Part shown: positions 8,274-16,222 of the stretch, one piece after another
Layout of the letters: every line of letters begins with the position of its first letter
Position numbering within the stretch: position 1 is the stretch's first letter
Assembly: GCA_947625995.1 (NCBI GenBank)
Contig: CANQQN010000002.1
Coordinates: forward strand, 1-30,545
Reading direction: 5' to 3'
DNA from: an uncultured Lachnospiraceae bacterium
GTDB taxonomy: Bacteria; Bacillota; Clostridia; Lachnospirales; Lachnospiraceae
DNA: 30,545 nt
Made by a program: the position numbers and the translations under genes
Notes under the pieces: generated by a model
The model's database searches: none
What the model saw: only the letters and a program-made list of their open reading frames with translations
What the model was told of the DNA's origin: nothing

Positions 8274-9809
8274 ATGAGCAAGAAACCGACAGTTTTAATG
8301 ATCTTGGACGGCTACGGCCTCAATGACAGGAAGGATGGCAACGCCATCGCGCTGGCAGAGACGCCGGTGATGGATGAACTGATGGCTACCTGTCCTTTTG
8401 TAAAAGGAGATGCCAGCGGCATGGCGGTAGGTCTCCCCGACGGCCAGATGGGGAATTCCGAGGTGGGCCACACCAACATGGGAGCCGGACGGATTGTCTA
8501 CCAGATGCTGGTAAAGATCACAAAGGATATTCAGGACGGAACATTTTTCAAAAATCCCGTCCTTGTGGCGGCCATGGAAAACTGTAAAGAGAAGAACAGC
8601 GCTCTGCACCTGATGGGGCTTGTATCTCCCGGCGGCGTCCACAGCCATACGGATCATCTGTACGGCCTGCTGGAGATGGCGAAGCAGCATGGGCTGGAGA
8701 AAGTATATATTCATGCGTATCTGGACGGCCGTGACGTGCCTCCTTCCTCAGCAGCAGGCTACATGGCGGAGGCAGTGGCAAAGATGAAGGAGCTCGGCGT
8801 AGGCTCTGTGGCTACCATTTCCGGACGCTTTTACGCCATGGACCGCGACAATGCGTGGGACAGGGAGGAAAAGGCATACAATGCCCTTGTATTCGGCGAG
8901 GGCGTTACCGGCGAATCTGATCCGGTGAAGGCCATCGAGCGGTCTTATGAGAATGGGGTGACCGATGAGTTTATGCTGCCTACAGTGACAGATCAGAACG
9001 GAATGATCCACGAAAACGACAGTATTATCTTCTTTAATTTCCGTCCGGACAGGGCGCGGCAGCTGACGAGAGCTTTTGTGGATCCTGATTTCAAAGGGTT
9101 TGTGAGAAGAAACGGGTATTTTCCCGTACATTTTGTGTGCATGGCCCAGTATGATGCGGAGATGCCAAACGTATCCGTGGCCTATCCGCCGGAAGCGCTG
9201 AATATGACTTTTGGCGAGTTCCTCTCCATCAACGGCAAAAAGCAGCTTCGTCTGGCGGAAACCCAGAAATACGCCCATGTGACCTTCTTTTTTAACGGAG
9301 GTGAGGAAAAGCAGTTTGCAGGCGAGGACCGCATTCTTGTGGACTCTCCGAAGGTAGCTACTTTTGACATGAAGCCGGAGATGAGCGCCTACGAGGTATG
9401 CGATAATCTGGTAAACGCCATTAAGTCCGGTCAATACGACGTGATCATCATCAATTTTGCGAATCCGGATATGGTGGGACATACGGGCGTCCTTGAAGCG
9501 GCGATTAAAGCCATAGAGGCGGTGGACGAATGTGTGGGAAGGGCCGTTGCGGCCTTGAAGGAAGTGGACGGCCAGATGTTCATCTGTGCGGACCACGGCA
9601 ATGCGGAGCAACTGATCGATTATGAGAACGGCGGCAGCTTTACCGCCCACACCACCAATCAGGTTCCTTTTATCCTTGTGAACTATGATCCGGCGTATAC
9701 GCTCCGGGAGGGTGGTTGTCTGGCGGACATCATTCCTACGCTGATCGAGATGATGGGTATGGAACAGCCAAAGGAAATGACCGGCCACTCTCTGCTCATC
9801 AAAAAATAA
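8274..9809 (+). CDS. gpmI: 2,3-bisphosphoglycerate-independent phosphoglycerate mutase
   Basis: Interconverts 3-phosphoglycerate and 2-phosphoglycerate in cytosolic glycolysis through a phosphoserine intermediate and two Mn2+ ions. At 511 residues it has the usual length. Metal-binding Asp12 (LMILDGYGLN) and the nucleophile Ser62 in GNSEVGHTNMGAGR are visible, as are GGVHSHTDHL, HAYLDGRDVPPSS, GRFYAMDRDNAWDR, the substrate-binding FNFRPDRARQLT, and the C-terminal metal motifs NPDMVGHTG and ADHGNAE. The ATG at 8274 follows AGAGGTAATTACG. It has its own promoter and is followed 20 bases later by thrC. The next glycolytic enzyme, enolase, is encoded two genes downstream. Confidence 0.98.
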   Translation: MSKKPTVLMILDGYGLNDRKDGNAIALAETPVMDELMATCPFVKGDASGMAVGLPDGQMGNSEVGHTNMGAGRIVYQMLVKITKDIQDGTFFKNPVLVAAMENCKEKNSALHLMGLVSPGGVHSHTDHLYGLLEMAKQHGLEKVYIHAYLDGRDVPPSSAAGYMAEAVAKMKELGVGSVATISGRFYAMDRDNAWDREEKAYNALVFGEGVTGESDPVKAIERSYENGVTDEFMLPTVTDQNGMIHENDSIIFFNFRPDRARQLTRAFVDPDFKGFVRRNGYFPVHFVCMAQYDAEMPNVSVAYPPEALNMTFGEFLSINGKKQLRLAETQKYAHVTFFFNGGEEKQFAGEDRILVDSPKVATFDMKPEMSAYEVCDNLVNAIKSGQYDVIIINFANPDMVGHTGVLEAAIKAIEAVDECVGRAVAALKEVDGQMFICADHGNAEQLIDYENGGSFTAHTTNQVPFILVNYDPAYTLREGGCLADIIPTLIEMMGMEQPKEMTGHSLLIKK

Positions 9810-9829
9810 ATTCAGGAGAATGAATTGCT

Positions 9830-11308
9830 ATGAAATACAGAAGTACAAGAAGTAATACGGAAGTGACGGCCTCTCAGGCGATCTTAAAGGGGCTTTCCGA
9901 CGACGGCGGCCTGTATGTGCCCGTGGAGGTGCCGAAGCTTGACAAGACGCTGGAAGAATTTAGCCAAATGGATTACCGGCAGGTGGCCTATGAGGTGATG
10001 AAGCTCTTTCTCACGGATTTTACGGAAGAGGAGCTTAAGCGCTGCATTGCGGGCGCTTATGATTCCAAGTTTGACACTCCGGAAATTGTACCCATGGTAA
10101 AGAAGGACGGCGGGTTTTATCTGGAGCTTTTCCATGGCAGCACCATCGCCTTTAAGGACATGGCCCTGTCCATCCTCCCGTACCTTCTGACAACGGCGGC
10201 CAGAAAGAATCATGTGAAGAACGATATTGTGATACTGACGGCAACCTCCGGCGATACCGGAAAGGCTGCCCTTGCCGGATTTGCGGATGTGCCCGGCACA
10301 AAGATCATCGTCTTTTATCCCAAGGACGGCGTCAGCCCCATTCAGAAGCGGCAGATGGTAACCCAGCGGGGGGACAACACCTTTGTGGTGGGCGTGGACG
10401 GCAATTTTGACGACTGTCAGACGGGCGTGAAAAAAATGTTCAACGATAAGGCCCTTGGGAAGGAGCTTGCAGAGGCGGGGTATCAGTTTTCCTCCGCCAA
10501 TTCTATCAACATCGGACGTCTGACGCCGCAGGTGGTTTACTATGTGTACGCCTACGGGCAGCTTGTAAAGAGGGGAGAATTAAAGGCCGGGGAGCCTATG
10601 AATGTTGTGGTTCCCACCGGAAATTTCGGCAACATCCTTGCGGCTTACTACGCAAAGCTGGCGGGGCTTCCCATTGACAGGCTGATCTGTGCCTCCAATG
10701 AAAATAAGGTGCTTTACGATTTCTTTGTTACCGGCGAATACGATAAGAACCGGCAGTTTGTCCTGACCAGTTCTCCTTCCATGGATATTCTGATCTCCAG
10801 CAACCTTGAGCGGCTGATCTACATGATTGCCGGCTGTGATGCAGAAAAGAACGCCCGGCTGATGGCGCAGCTTTCCGAGAAGGGCGTTTATCAGATCACA
10901 GAGGACATGAAGAAGCAGCTTGCGCCTTTTTACGGGAACTATGCCACGGAAAAGGAGACGGCCGGACGCATCAAAGAAATGTTTGAAAAAGAAAAGTATG
11001 TGCTTGACACCCATACGGCTGTTGCATCCGCGGTTTATGAAAAATATAAGCAGGATACGAAAGATACAAAAACGACTGTGATCGCATCCACGGCCAGCCC
11101 TTATAAATTTACAAGAAGCGTTATGAACGCCATCGACGGGAAGTATGATTCCATGACGGACTTTGAACTGGCGGACGAGCTTTGCAGGATCTCCGGCGTG
11201 ACGGTTCCGAGAGCCATTGAGGACATCCGCACAGCGCCGGTACGTCACAAAAACACCTGCGCGGTGGATGAGATGGAAGCAATGGTGAAATCTTTTTTAA
11301 GGATGTGA
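9830..11308 (+). CDS. thrC: threonine synthase
   Basis: Pyridoxal-phosphate enzyme converting O-phosphohomoserine to threonine in the cytosol. The 492-residue length matches the longer ThrC class (E. coli/yeast-like, with an N-terminal extension). The motif FHGSTIAFKDMAL contains the PLP Schiff-base lysine, Lys109, and the phosphate-binding and substrate segments ATSGDTGKAALAGF and VPTGNFGNILAAYYAK are clear. The start ATG is preceded by CAGGAG. It lies 20 bases after gpmI and four bases before a small membrane protein gene, so it is probably transcribed from the gpmI promoter. No leader peptide or other amino-acid-dependent control is visible. Confidence 0.97.
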   Translation: MKYRSTRSNTEVTASQAILKGLSDDGGLYVPVEVPKLDKTLEEFSQMDYRQVAYEVMKLFLTDFTEEELKRCIAGAYDSKFDTPEIVPMVKKDGGFYLELFHGSTIAFKDMALSILPYLLTTAARKNHVKNDIVILTATSGDTGKAALAGFADVPGTKIIVFYPKDGVSPIQKRQMVTQRGDNTFVVGVDGNFDDCQTGVKKMFNDKALGKELAEAGYQFSSANSINIGRLTPQVVYYVYAYGQLVKRGELKAGEPMNVVVPTGNFGNILAAYYAKLAGLPIDRLICASNENKVLYDFFVTGEYDKNRQFVLTSSPSMDILISSNLERLIYMIAGCDAEKNARLMAQLSEKGVYQITEDMKKQLAPFYGNYATEKETAGRIKEMFEKEKYVLDTHTAVASAVYEKYKQDTKDTKTTVIASTASPYKFTRSVMNAIDGKYDSMTDFELADELCRISGVTVPRAIEDIRTAPVRHKNTCAVDEMEAMVKSFLRM

Positions 11309-11312
11309 GCGT

Positions 11313-11657
11313 ATGAGCTGGGGAATTATCTTTTTTGTATGGATCGCCATTGTCGCCGTGGCTATCTTGTGGACCGGCCAGTCCATGAAGATCAGCGGCA
11401 AGATCAAGATCGGCTGGTTTGTCGGACAGGATATCAAGATGGAAAAATGCCGGGACGTTAAAGGATTTATTAACGCCACCTATCCGAAGATCATGTCCTT
11501 TGGCATGGTGGCGCTGGTGGGCGCCTGTGTACTGATCGTGCTGGAGGCTTACAAGGTATCCGCCATTGGGGAGCTTATCATCATGGTCCTGCTGATCGTA
11601 CTTTACTTTGTGTTTAACCGCGATCTGAAGAAAGCCACAAAAAAATATTTACTGTAA
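11313..11657 (+). CDS. small three-helix membrane protein of unknown function
   Basis: A 114-residue hydrophobic protein with three predicted membrane helices (about 4-21, 60-79 and 84-103), a short amphipathic segment between the first two (KISGKIKIGWFVGQDIKMEK) and a basic C-terminus ending KKATKKYLL. It begins four bases after the thrC stop and probably relies on coupling, since only a distant AAGGA is seen before its ATG. I do not recognise a named family; similar short membrane proteins are annotated as hypothetical in Lachnospiraceae. Positive residues at the cytoplasmic ends suggest the N-terminus is outside and the C-terminus inside, an inference from charge only. Confidence 0.75.
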   Translation: MSWGIIFFVWIAIVAVAILWTGQSMKISGKIKIGWFVGQDIKMEKCRDVKGFINATYPKIMSFGMVALVGACVLIVLEAYKVSAIGELIIMVLLIVLYFVFNRDLKKATKKYLL

Positions 11658-11753
11658 TAGAATAAGCGCAGGATAAAGGATAAATTTTTGGCAATAGTAT
11701 AGACATATAGACAGAGACTTTTTTGGAGAGACGGAAAGGATGGAAACAATACT

Positions 11754-13052
11754 ATGCGAAAATTTATGCCTATTACCGAAGTACATGGAAGAGAGATCCT
11801 TGATTCCAGAGGCAATCCTACCGTAGAGGTGGAAGTGACACTGGATAACGGCGTCGCAGGACGGGCAAGCGTGCCGTCCGGTGCGTCCACAGGCTCTTTT
11901 GAGGCGCTGGAGCTCCGCGATAAAGAAAAAAGATATCACGGACAGGGTGTCATGCGGGCGGTCCACAATGTAAACACCAATCTTGCAAAGGCAGTAATCG
12001 GGGAAAATATTTTTGAACAGCGGATCATCGATGAAAAAATGCTGGCTCTGGACGGAACCGAGTTTAAGGATAAAATGGGAGCAAACGCGATCCTTGGCGT
12101 ATCTCTTGCCGCGGCAAGAGCGGCGGCGGCCACGCTGCGCCTGCCTCTTTACCGGTATCTTGGGGGAATCGACGCCAGATGTCTTCCGGTGCCTATGATG
12201 AATATCCTGAACGGCGGGCGTCACGCGGACAATACCGTGGATCTTCAGGAGTTTATGATCATGCCGGTTGGCGCGGCTACCTTCGGAGAAGGATTACAGA
12301 TGGGGGCGGAGATCTATCACTGTCTGAAAAAAAGGCTGAAGATGAAAGACCTCTCCACGGCTGTGGGAGATGAGGGCGGATTTGCGCCGAATCTGGAAAA
12401 TGCCAACGAGGTGCTGTACGTGATCACGCAGGCTGTAAAAGATGCAGGTTACGACGCCGGTGAGGATGTGGTATTTGCCATTGACGCGGCGGCCAGCGAG
12501 CTATACGATGAAAAAGAGCAGGCATATTTCTTTCCGGGCGAGTCCAAAATGGCTGACCGGAAGATTTTGCGGGATACCGATGAGATGATCCGTTACTATG
12601 AGGGACTGAAAAGCGAGTTTCCCATTTTTTCTATTGAGGACGGCCTCTATGAAGACGATTGGGACGGATGGCTCTCCCTGACGGAAAAGCTGGGGAAAAA
12701 GATGCAGCTTGTAGGCGACGACCTTTTTGTGACCAATATCAAGCGTCTTTCCAAGGGAATATCCGAGGGAGCCGGCAACGCGATCCTTGTAAAGGTCAAT
12801 CAGATCGGCACGCTGTCGGAAGCGATGGACACGATTTCCATGGCCAAACGGAAATGCTACCGCACGGTGATATCCCACCGGTCCGGAGAAACAGAAGACA
12901 GCTTTATCGCGGATCTGAGCGTGGCCGTCAACTCCGGGCAGATCAAAACCGGCGCTCCGTGCAGAAGCGACAGGGTAGCAAAATATAACCGGCTTCTGCG
13001 CATTGAGGAAGAACTGGGAGACAGTGCCCTTTACGGAAAAGATTATATTTAA
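11754..13052 (+). CDS. eno: enolase
   Basis: Phosphopyruvate hydratase: dehydrates 2-phosphoglycerate to phosphoenolpyruvate with two Mg2+. 432 residues, normal length. Seen are the N-terminal HGREILDSRGNPT, the mobile loop SGASTG at 42-47, AVGDEGGFAPNLE, metal ligands in FAIDAA, FSIEDGLYEDDWDGW and VGDDLFVTN, the catalytic lysine in ILVKVNQIGT, and SHRSGETEDSFIADLAV-like sequence near the C-terminus. AAAGGA lies about 13 bases before the ATG at 11754, rather far; a second in-frame ATG at 11766 is possible but less likely. A 96-base gap separates it from the upstream membrane protein gene; I do not see a convincing promoter or terminator in it, so eno may be at the end of the gpmI transcript or have a non-canonical promoter. 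Confidence 0.98.
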   Translation: MRKFMPITEVHGREILDSRGNPTVEVEVTLDNGVAGRASVPSGASTGSFEALELRDKEKRYHGQGVMRAVHNVNTNLAKAVIGENIFEQRIIDEKMLALDGTEFKDKMGANAILGVSLAAARAAAATLRLPLYRYLGGIDARCLPVPMMNILNGGRHADNTVDLQEFMIMPVGAATFGEGLQMGAEIYHCLKKRLKMKDLSTAVGDEGGFAPNLENANEVLYVITQAVKDAGYDAGEDVVFAIDAAASELYDEKEQAYFFPGESKMADRKILRDTDEMIRYYEGLKSEFPIFSIEDGLYEDDWDGWLSLTEKLGKKMQLVGDDLFVTNIKRLSKGISEGAGNAILVKVNQIGTLSEAMDTISMAKRKCYRTVISHRSGETEDSFIADLSVAVNSGQIKTGAPCRSDRVAKYNRLLRIEEELGDSALYGKDYI

Positions 13053-13125
13053 TGCCGAGATCTGTTTCAGACGCCGGACTGCGGATATAATTGCAAAAAA
13101 TTGAGGATAAAATAGGAAAAAACTG

Positions 13126-13154
13126 TTGAAATATCGTTTTTGGTATGATAGAAT
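13126..13154 (+). promoter_or_regulatory. promoter of secG
   Basis: TTGAAA at 13126-13131, a 17-base spacer and TAGAAT at 13149-13154; start of transcription near 13161, about 25 bases before the secG ATG with its AGGAGG site. A TATGAT overlaps at 13144 but would give too short a spacer. Confidence 0.65.
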
Positions 13155-13184
13155 ACACCTTGTATGACTTAGGAGGTGTAAAGC

Positions 13185-13577
13185 ATGGGTGCTTTAAAGA
13201 TTATATTGACCATTATTTTTGTGTTGGTAAGTATTGTATTGACTGTAGTCGTGCTGATGCAGGAAGGCAAATCTGCCGGCCTCGGCGTGATCAGCGGCGC
13301 TGCCGAAAGCTACTGGGGCAAAAACAAAGGTCGTTCCATGGAAGGAAATCTTGTAAGGATCACCAAATATCTTGCGGTAGCCTTTTTGGTACTGGCAGCG
13401 GTTTTGAATCTCAATTTTAACCGCAGCGAGGCTTCCAATTCCGGAACAGACGCCAATGTTGCGGCGACAGAGTCTGTACAGACCGAATCAGCTGATGAGA
13501 CGGAAGCGGCCAATGATACCGCTGAAGAGACTGAGCCGGCCGCCACAGAGGCAGCCGATGAAGCAGCAGGTGAGTAA
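13185..13577 (+). CDS. secG: preprotein translocase subunit SecG with acidic C-terminal tail
   Basis: SecG, the small accessory subunit of the SecYEG channel. Residues 1-80 are a standard SecG: TM1 (about 3-23), the cytoplasmic loop with the hallmark QEGKSAGLGVISGAAESYWGKNKGRSMEG, and TM2 (about 60-79). At 130 residues it is longer than the usual 70-80: the last 50 residues form a low-complexity tail built almost only of Ala, Glu, Thr, Asp, Ser and Asn (for example TESADETEAANDTAEETE). AGGAGGTGTAAAGC directly precedes the ATG. It has its own promoter and is followed by a terminator-like hairpin before rnr. With two helices the tail would lie on the same side as the N-terminus, extracytoplasmic in the usual SecG topology. 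Confidence 0.93.
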   Translation: MGALKIILTIIFVLVSIVLTVVVLMQEGKSAGLGVISGAAESYWGKNKGRSMEGNLVRITKYLAVAFLVLAAVLNLNFNRSEASNSGTDANVAATESVQTESADETEAANDTAEETEPAATEAADEAAGE

Positions 13578-13608
13578 CCGCTGAAAATACAGCAAAGATA
13601 ACAGTCAA

Positions 13609-13635
13609 AACACTCTTGGTTCAAGGGTGTTTTTT
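13609..13635 (+). terminator. intrinsic terminator between secG and rnr
   Basis: Stem AACACTCTTG (13609-13618), loop GTT, arm CAAGGGTGTT (13622-13631; one G-T wobble) running into a T tract to 13635. It ends only 25 bases before the rnr ATG, with no obvious promoter between. Confidence 0.75.
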
Positions 13636-13659
13636 CTTCATTATAGGAAAGCAGGATCT

Positions 13660-15723
13660 ATGGAAAAGCAAAAAAGCCATGATAACAAAACTTCAGACAA
13701 AAATATACTGACCGGCGTGTATCAGGGGACGTCCAGAGGCTTCGGATTTGTGAGCGTGGAGAATTTAGAGGAGGACGTCTTCATACCGGAGAGAGAGTGC
13801 AACAGCGCCATGCATGGAGACAAGGTGGAAGTACGCCTGCTTCGCAGCGGCGGGAAAGGCCGGCGGGGAAAGAGCATGGAGGGCGCCGTCACCAAGGTGC
13901 TTGAGAGGGCCCAGACAGAGCTTGTGGGAACTTTTGACAGAAATAAGAAGTTTGGTTTTGTGATTCCGGATAACACGAAGATTAACAGGGATATTTTTGT
14001 GCCCATTGAGGACGCCATGGGCGCCCGGGACGGCCACAAGGTAGTGGTGGAGATTGTGGATTACGGCACGAAGAACAGGAATCCTCAGGGCCGGATCACG
14101 GAGATCATCGGACATATCAACGATCCCGGTACGGATATTGCCTGTATTGTCAAGGCTTACGGCCTGCCGGACAAATTTCCCGACGGGGTGATGAAAGAGA
14201 CTGCCAAAGTGCCGGAGGAGGTTGCGCCGGAGGAAACGGAGGGCCGCAAGGATCTGCGCTGTCTGCAGACCGTTACCATCGACGGGGAGGACGCAAAGGA
14301 TCTGGACGACGCCATCACCATTGAAAAGAAAGAAAACACCTATGTGCTGGGTGTGCACATTGCGGACGTGACTCATTATGTGAAGGAACATTCGCCCCTT
14401 GATAAGGAAGCTTATAAGAGAGGCACCAGCGTCTATCTGGCGGACAGAGTGATCCCCATGCTGCCCCACCGGCTGTCGAATGGCATCTGTTCCCTGAACG
14501 CGGGCTGCGACAGGCTGGCTTTAAGCTGCATTATGGAGATCAACGAAAAAGGGGCGGTTGTAGGTCATGAGATCGCGGAGACGGTGATCCGTGTAGATGA
14601 ACGGATGAGCTATACAAGTGTGAAAAAGATTCTTCAGGATCATGATCCGGAGGAATGCGCCCGCTATGAAAGCCTGATCCCTATGTTTGAAAATATGGCC
14701 AAGCTGGCGGATATCCTGCGGGGAAAGCGCAAAAAAAGAGGGTTTGTGGATTTTGATTTTCCGGAGACAAAACTGATCCTTGACAAAAAGGGAAAGCCGC
14801 TGAAGCTGATCCCTTACGAGCGGAACATTGCCACCCGCATCATTGAAGAATTTATGCTTGCGGCCAACGAGACCGTGGCGGAGGATTATTTCTGGCAGGA
14901 AGCGCCTTTTGTCTACCGCACTCATGAGACACCGGACGCCGAAAAGCTTGCGCGGCTGGAGACTTTGATCGCGAATTTTGGTTACTATGTGAAGTCAGGA
15001 CGGGAGTCTGTTCATCCCAAGGAGTTTCAGAAGCTGTTGGATAAGATCGATAATACGCCGGAGGAAGCGCTGATCAGCCGTATCGTGCTGCGTACCATGA
15101 AGCAGGCGCGCTACACCACGGAGTGTATTGGCCATTTTGGACTGGCAACCAAATACTATTGCCATTTTACGTCGCCGATCCGCCGGTATCCGGATCTGCA
15201 GATCCATCGGATCATCAAGGAGACCATACACGGCAGGAGGAACGACAGAAGAAACGCGCATTACAATAAGATCCTGCCGGAAGTGGCCATGCATTCTTCC
15301 GCCACGGAGCGCAGGGCCGACGAGGCAGAGCGGGAGTGCCTGAAGCTGAAAAAAGCGGAATATATGCTGGAACGGATCGGACAGGTCTATACAGGTATTA
15401 TCTCCGGCATCACCGGCTGGGGCATGTATGTGGAACTGGAAAACACGGTGGAGGGCCTTGTGCGCATCCAGTCCTTATCGGACGATTACTATTATTTTGA
15501 CGAATCCGGCTATGAACTGGTAGGCGGCGACACCGGAAGGACATTCAAGCTGGGACAGCCTGTGACGATCCGCGTAGCAGACTGCGATATGCTGCAGCGC
15601 ACGGTGCTGTTTGAGATTTATGAGGAAGAGGAAGAAACCGAAACGCCGGAGCGTGACGACCGGAGCGGGAAGGAAGGTCCGCAGGCTGCCGGACCTGATG
15701 GAAGCCTCACGGCGAAACAGTGA
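13660..15723 (+). CDS. rnr: ribonuclease R (RNase II/RNB family 3'-5' exoribonuclease)
   Basis: Processive 3'-5' exoribonuclease that degrades structured RNA and, with SmpB-tmRNA, damaged mRNA. 687 residues: two N-terminal cold-shock-type domains (about 16-62 and 88-140; both with GFGFV/FGFVIP motifs), the RNB catalytic domain (about 195-530) with metal-binding DGEDAKDLDDA (Asp208, 214, 216, 217) and CHFTSPIRRYPDLQIHR, and a C-terminal S1 domain (about 570-655). A longer frame starts at GTG 13627, inside the terminator hairpin; the ATG at 13660 with AGGA six bases before is the sensible start. The next gene smpB begins 15 bases after the stop. The C-terminus is acidic then rich in Gly/Ser, without the Lys-rich tail of E. 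coli RNase R. Confidence 0.97.
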   Translation: MEKQKSHDNKTSDKNILTGVYQGTSRGFGFVSVENLEEDVFIPERECNSAMHGDKVEVRLLRSGGKGRRGKSMEGAVTKVLERAQTELVGTFDRNKKFGFVIPDNTKINRDIFVPIEDAMGARDGHKVVVEIVDYGTKNRNPQGRITEIIGHINDPGTDIACIVKAYGLPDKFPDGVMKETAKVPEEVAPEETEGRKDLRCLQTVTIDGEDAKDLDDAITIEKKENTYVLGVHIADVTHYVKEHSPLDKEAYKRGTSVYLADRVIPMLPHRLSNGICSLNAGCDRLALSCIMEINEKGAVVGHEIAETVIRVDERMSYTSVKKILQDHDPEECARYESLIPMFENMAKLADILRGKRKKRGFVDFDFPETKLILDKKGKPLKLIPYERNIATRIIEEFMLAANETVAEDYFWQEAPFVYRTHETPDAEKLARLETLIANFGYYVKSGRESVHPKEFQKLLDKIDNTPEEALISRIVLRTMKQARYTTECIGHFGLATKYYCHFTSPIRRYPDLQIHRIIKETIHGRRNDRRNAHYNKILPEVAMHSSATERRADEAERECLKLKKAEYMLERIGQVYTGIISGITGWGMYVELENTVEGLVRIQSLSDDYYYFDESGYELVGGDTGRTFKLGQPVTIRVADCDMLQRTVLFEIYEEEEETETPERDDRSGKEGPQAAGPDGSLTAKQ

Positions 15724-15738
15724 TTTTTGGAGGTGACT

Positions 15739-16206
15739 ATGGGCAAGGATAGTATCAAGCTGGTTGCAAATAATAAAAAAGCCCGCTTTGATTATTTTAT
15801 AGAAGATACCTTTGAGGCAGGGATCGCTCTGGCCGGTACGGAGGTCAAATCCCTGCGCATGGGAAAGTGCAGCGTGAAGGAATCCTTCATACGGGTGGAG
15901 AAGGGCGAACTGTTTATCTATGGGATGCACATCAGCCCCTATGAGAAGGGTAATATTTTTAATAAAGATCCGCTGCGGGTGCGTAAGCTGCTGCTGCACA
16001 GACATGAGATCAATAAGCTGACCGGCAAGATCGCCCAGCAGGGGTATACCATCGTTCCCCTGCAGGTGTATTTCAAGGGAAGTCTTGTGAAAGTGCAGAT
16101 CGGGCTTGCCAGAGGGAAAAAACTCTATGACAAACGGCAGGACATTGCAAAAAAAGATCAGCGCCGGGAAGCGGAGAAACAGTTTAAGGTGAAAAATCTG
16201 TATTAG
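15739..16206 (+). CDS. smpB: SsrA-binding protein SmpB
   Basis: Binds the tRNA-like domain of tmRNA and delivers it to stalled ribosomes in trans-translation. 155 residues, normal for SmpB. Visible features are the N-terminal KKARFDYFIEDTFEAGIAL, the RNA-binding GTEVKSLRMGKCSVKESF, LLLHRHEINKL, and the basic C-terminal tail (DKRQDIAKKDQRREAEKQFK) that reads the empty mRNA channel. An in-frame TTG lies at 15727, but GGAGG at 15729-15733 is correctly placed for the ATG at 15739. It sits 15 bases after rnr and about 1 kb before ssrA, so the RNA and protein parts of the rescue system are encoded side by side. Confidence 0.98.
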   Translation: MGKDSIKLVANNKKARFDYFIEDTFEAGIALAGTEVKSLRMGKCSVKESFIRVEKGELFIYGMHISPYEKGNIFNKDPLRVRKLLLHRHEINKLTGKIAQQGYTIVPLQVYFKGSLVKVQIGLARGKKLYDKRQDIAKKDQRREAEKQFKVKNLY

Positions 16207-16222
16207 AAACGGATGTGAAACT

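Noticed and set aside
8748..9788. A 346-codon minus-strand frame opposite gpmI
   Set aside because: No motif is readable, and gpmI on the other strand is beyond doubt.
11658..11753. Possible promoter for eno (TTGGCA at 11688 near TATAGA at 11698)
   Set aside because: The two hexamers are far too close for a sigma-A promoter, and no better pair is found.
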